Source of the DNA: Mesostigma viride
Lineage: Eukaryota; Streptophyta; Mesostigmatophyceae; Mesostigmatales; Mesostigmataceae
Length of the DNA stretch: 37,500 nucleotides
Reading direction: 5' to 3'
NCBI GenBank assembly: GCA_009746045.1
Contig: RPFO01000027.1
Span: 6,334,044 to 6,371,543 of the forward strand
The translations under genes and the position numbers were made by a program. Position 1 is the stretch's first letter. Each line of letters begins with the position of its first letter. The notes beneath the pieces are model-generated. The model made no database searches and had not been told where the DNA came from. It was given only the letters and a program-made list of their open reading frames with translations. Positions 34,775 to 37,500 of the stretch are shown piece by piece.

Positions 34775-35307
34775 CCAATGAGGTAGCAGGTATGGGGGGG
34801 GGGGAGGGATGGTGAAAATGGGGAAGATTAGACGTAATTTGAATGTTGGAAAGTACAGTCTCCGCGTTGGCAATGTTACAAAATATATACTTCTGCCAAA
34901 TGTTTTGCAGCTAGCCAGGGTAAAACAAACGATGAAAATTTAAATATTCTATCCCGCGGTCTTCCGGATTGGCTGATTCTTGAACTAACAAACAAACAAG
35001 GAAACAGTAACTAATAAAGACTGGCTCCAACGGCTGTACTTAAACCTAACAAGCCAACCAAATCGAATCAAAATTTGAAGGCCAGTGGTTACCGCTGGCA
35101 ACCAAAAACAATCCATTAAATTCGTAGTATCTATCGACCCCCATAATTAAATCTACCACTGCGGACACTGTATGAGGCCATTGCGGGGGTGTAGGAGATG
35201 AGGAGGTACGGGGTAGGGAGAGCCATGGGAACGCAGGGGTAAGCGCTAACCTCCCAACTATCCCATGGCGTGAGCCGATTGAGGCTGCCTGGAACTTTCT
35301 TGGCCAT
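30175..35307 (-). CDS. PIGC: PIG-C / GPI2, subunit of GPI N-acetylglucosaminyltransferase, 4 exons, 595 aa
   Basis: The exons on the minus strand are 35307-35251, 34517-33205, 30920-30845 and 30516-30175 (57+1313+76+342 nt), all GT-AG with matching phases. PIG-C is a multipass ER-membrane subunit of the complex that transfers GlcNAc to phosphatidylinositol, the first step of GPI-anchor synthesis. Diagnostic segments are SWE/VLYLRQPYADNFTDASFL (N-terminus), LVAASSVISQQLATVTVFAC, AVMLLLAHLFFHDYSYADAV (across the exon 2/3 joint), LLASRLPSRTLVFALLLFAL and the family hallmark CPWWLVRQQRHKMQISGPWD near the C-terminus. Human and yeast proteins are about 280-300 residues. The excess here is a hydrophilic Gly/Ser/Arg/His-rich insert at residues about 106-405, between transmembrane segments and wholly inside exon 2. 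The start gives a short basic N-terminus, MAKKVPGSLNRLTPWDSWE; the exon 1 call is a little less certain than the rest. Confidence 0.9.
31021..32060. repeat. 62-bp tandem repeat in PIG-C intron 2, interrupted by a MITE
   Basis: Eight units of 61-62 bp begin at GTGCCCAGG positions 31581, 31643, 31704, 31766, 31828, 31890, 31952 and 32014 (the last is partial). One more unit lies at 31036 on the other side of the MITE. Each contains TATATATAGGGTGCCCAGG, TTTGCTAGGGACTACGGCTT and AAGGCAACCCCCTATTC. Frames through the array are repeat artefacts. Confidence 0.97.
31091..31572. mobile_element. MITE with ~43-bp terminal inverted repeats, TA target
   Basis: A 482-bp element starts CCGTAGTGG(T/C)CCCAATATC and ends with its complement. 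The inverted repeats extend about 43 bp (through TGTACGCGTAATTAT and GTACGAAT) with one mismatch and one indel. It is flanked by TA on both sides (31089-31090, 31573-31574) and splits one 62-bp repeat unit. TA duplication suggests a Tc1/mariner-type MITE. There is no coding capacity. Confidence 0.88.
32072..32160. repeat. 30-bp tandem repeat, three units
   Basis: CGCGTGCAAGCGTGGGCGAG begins at 32072, 32102 and 32132, each followed by GGACGGCAC or a variant. It lies within PIG-C intron 2 directly after the 62-bp array. Confidence 0.9.
32600..32903. repeat. 117-bp tandem repeat in PIG-C intron 2
   Basis: The CACCTGTCGTCGTGG motifs (32669, 32786) and the CACCTGTAATTG motifs (32720, 32837) each recur at 117 bp. 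Each 117-bp unit holds two diverged copies of the reverse-complemented exon 2 donor (transcribed strand ACAG, GTGAGGGG). It is an older, diverged extension of the 74-bp array beside it. Confidence 0.88.
32904..33204. repeat. ~74-bp minisatellite built from the PIG-C exon 2 splice donor
   Basis: Four units (starts 32904, 32978, 33052, 33124; lengths 72-78 bp) abut the real exon 2 end at 33205. On the transcribed strand each unit contains GCGCACCTCTTCTTCCACGA and TTACAG followed by GTGAGG: the last about 25 bp of exon 2 plus the donor and about 45 bp of intron with a variable C/G run. The coding end of exon 2 (AHLFFHDY) is therefore copied four times in the intron. Confidence 0.96.
33439..33501 (-). 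repeat. 21-bp coding repeat in the PIG-C insert
   Basis: Three in-frame units encode GQGTSMA, GQGTSMA and GQGTSAG (read on the minus strand) inside the low-complexity insert. Unit length is a multiple of three, so the frame is kept. Confidence 0.9.
34519..34870. repeat. G-run and (GT)n repeats in PIG-C intron 1
   Basis: The exon 2 acceptor is preceded on the transcribed strand by an almost pure run of about 19 C (34519-34537 reads G). A (GT)n tract lies at about 34728-34771 and another G-run at 34795-34803. The rest of intron 1 (34518-35250) shows nothing else. Confidence 0.9.
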
Positions 35308-37036
35308 GATGCCGGTAGATTAGCTAAAACGCTGTGTTGTTGTGCGTGTGTACACGATGAGCCGAGCCGCAAAACGCTGTCCCTCAATAGACAGGAAGGA
35401 ACTGTCGGGAAGGAGCGTCTGGGGCAACCGGCGGCGCAGGCTGCACGAATGGCCATGTTCTTAGCATGTAAAGAAATGCCAACACCGTTGCAGGAAATGA
35501 CACGCGCCCATGCATTAGCTCGCCCTTCCTGGCCATGACGCCTAGACGATGCAGGTGCAGTCAACACGAATTGATTGCTGCGTCCGAGGCCAGCAAGGGA
35601 CGTACCTTTTGCCATGGCGGCCGATCACCAGGAGGAGTGGGACTTACGGCCGCCATACCATGTCAGCTAGATATACACATCATACAGGTGCATGCAAACA
35701 TTTCCGGGGCACCCACGAGCGTGAGTGAGCAGAACGGCTTAGGATAACGTTGCCCCATACCATCTGTTACATGTGTGAGCGCAATATTCAGCGGCGAAGA
35801 ATTGTTACACTGACAGCATTCGGTGCGCACACGACTCCAGGAGCCCACAAATTACTGACATGGACCACAAGCGTACGGGACGGATGTACACCCGGACGGA
35901 TGTACAACCGAGGCATGTATACCCTTCTCGCGTTCCAGCAGAAGCATGCACGTATTTCGTAAGAAGGCGGCAGGCCAACCGCTGTGGCAACAGGCAAATG
36001 GCTAGCCATATCTATATTGGTTTCATCATCATGAAGTGGTTCGTCTATTTAACTGCGATTGAGGTTTTGCGAGCAAATTCAGCATAAGCGGCCGGCTACA
36101 GTGCGCGGTTGGGGTATAGGGCCCAACATTTTTCGTCGACAGCAGGTAATATTGAGTGCATGGTTGAGCTGAAGCACGTCTCGTATGTAATAAGCTTACC
36201 TCGACATTAATTTTTTACGTCGGTTCCAGGGTTATTATAAAGCTGGCGGCCTTTACGACAGGACAGATTCTCGAAAACGGCCGTCACGAGCTGTCACGAG
36301 ACGTCAACGTTTGTCACTGACAAGGTAGAATCTGGTCGATCTTTAATTTATGCCCGTGATTTCGGCCACAATCTATTCGACCGTACCCGCATCTCGCGGT
36401 ATTTCCGAAATTTGAGACCCAATATCGTACAGTACGTTGTTCAGATGCGACCGCCATGTGCCATTCGAGAGGCAATAATTAGCGCCAGACCAGGGCCAGA
36501 CCAAGAGGGAAAAATGGAGTTCCGAGATTAGACTGGCAGTTGACCGAACCCCCGTCGCCTGGTTCCCAGCTATGGCTGTCCGGTCGGTCTCCCTCACGGG
36601 GCACAGAGCTGCTGGGATGGCCTTTTTGAGCGACTTTTACACTCGTTATGCGTTTCATGAGCTTCTTGCGCCGAAGGTGTAATGGCCAGAGGATGAGTAT
36701 GCATGCGTCATGAGCACGTGTTTCTTCGTTTGGAATCCAATTGCTTGTCACTTGCCTTTAATTTGGTGTGACGAAAACTAATGGCATTCGGTAGACAATC
36801 CAGTATCATATGGGCAGCTAGATCGGGTAGTGCATGGCACACCCGCCTCCACCCGCTTTGATTGTTAAACGCTTGCCAGTGCGTCAGGTATGTAGTAAGA
36901 GCTGCCACCAGCGTGCGCTGGCCTGCACTGTCTGGCCGGAGGAATGCACTAAACTTTACTGGATATGCGGGGCTGCGAACATGTAGTAGTTCTGCTCATT
37001 CTTCTCTGACGCCGAGTTAGTTGGCTTCCCACCTCA
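35308..37036. other. Gene-free stretch upstream of PIG-C
   Basis: This contains the presumed PIG-C promoter (immediately above 35307) but no motif I would name. A TTATAAAG box at about 36233-36240 could serve a plus-strand transcript. The open frames on both strands are unrecognised. Confidence 0.35.
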
Positions 37037-37123
37037 ATGGGCACCCCGTTAAGAGAGACGAAAGCGCATAGGCGTGCCTTGGCGCTGGCGGCAAATGCCA
37101 ATTATGGAGAAGGGCAGTTCACG
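37037..37123 (+). CDS. Possible first exon of an unidentified gene
   Basis: ATG 37037 opens MGTPLRETKAHRRALALAAN and reaches a consensus donor GTGAGT at 37124-37129. I do not recognise the protein and the window ends before another exon can be tested. It is an inference from one start and one splice-like site only. Confidence 0.2.
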
Positions 37124-37243
37124 GTGAGTAGTCATATCCCAGTGAGAGCGATTCCTTTCGTTTCTCCAGCGGTAAAACGTGCCGTTTGCTGCATATTTGA
37201 CCGCCATTCATTCATGGACCGCCATGACATCATAGTTGGCGTC

Positions 37244-37474
37244 AAGCGTCAACTTTCCTTGAATGCTATTTGTCATCCTTTGAATGCTTTTGTCTCTAAT
37301 ATTTTGTCTCGCCTTGAATGCCCTTATGTATGTTTCTATCCTTCTTCCTTTAACATCTTATTATCCTCCTTTGAGAATCTTACTATCCTCCTGCTTGGAA
37401 TGTCTTAATATCCTCCTTCGAATATCGTATTACCCTCCTCCTTTGAATGTCTTATTATCCTCCTTTGAATGCCG
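37244..37474. repeat. Degenerate pyrimidine-rich tandem repeat
   Basis: Imperfect units around (TCTTA)TTATCCTCCTTTGAATG recur about every 25-35 bp to near the end of the window. They are more regular toward the right. Confidence 0.75.
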
Positions 37475-37500
37475 TCCCCGCGTGTGCCGTCCGACAGGAC

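Overview
The window looks like nuclear DNA of a green alga (chlorophyte). It carries a histone H2B with a 3' palindrome of the histone type, an intron-rich gene for a thylakoid-lumen protein, and a PIG-C/GPI2 gene with a long low-complexity insert. Exons are GC-rich, introns are full of tandem repeats, and non-LTR retroelements are abundant. I cannot name the species or order.

Layout. (1) 1-1.4 kb: no recognisable gene. (2) 1.74-5.78 kb, minus strand: four-exon gene for a TPM-domain thylakoid lumenal protein (15.0-kDa protein 2 type). Its second intron is about 2 kb and mostly microsatellite and minisatellite. (3) 6.48-6.84 kb, plus strand: intronless histone H2B, divergent from the lumen gene. 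(4) 7.98-30.1 kb: no host gene. This is a stack of nested transposable elements whose order can be read from target-site duplications (TSDs). It is bounded by imperfect inverted repeats of about 300 bp, called T here. (5) 30.18-35.31 kb, minus strand: PIG-C in four exons, with a 2.3-kb repeat-filled intron that also holds a MITE. (6) 35.3-37.5 kb: no recognised gene and one possible first exon.

The nest, outermost first. T (7985-30108) holds LINE E (8420-16786, minus), ORF1-only element A2 (16871-19091, plus) and ORF1-only element A5 (about 19739-29815, minus). E holds LINE D. D holds LINE F, a short LINE fragment G1 and a CACTA-like element. F holds ORF1-only element A1, and A1 holds a piggyBac-like element flanked by TTAA: six levels. 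A2 holds LINE fragment H. A5 holds D2 (which holds ORF1-only element C and fragment D3), element B (which holds X), ORF1-only element A3 (which holds a 309-bp SINE-like insert) and fragment G2. A-type elements interrupted by younger insertions line up with uninterrupted relatives in the same window, so the reconstruction is internally checked.

How the parts relate. The LINE copies carry reverse-transcriptase remnants. Several 2-kb elements (A1, A2, A3, C) are complete retroposed units encoding only an L1-type ORF1 protein, now frameshifted. Each ORF1-only family shares its 3'-terminal hairpin and (TTAA)n-type tail with a different RT-bearing LINE in this window: A with E, C with F, B with D. 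This suggests HAL1-like or split LINEs in which the RNA-binding protein and the RT travel on separate units matched by their 3' ends. It is the most interesting candidate system here.

A second theme is that in both intron-containing host genes a minisatellite has grown directly from the exon/5' splice-site junction, so the intron carries many tandem copies of its own splice donor.
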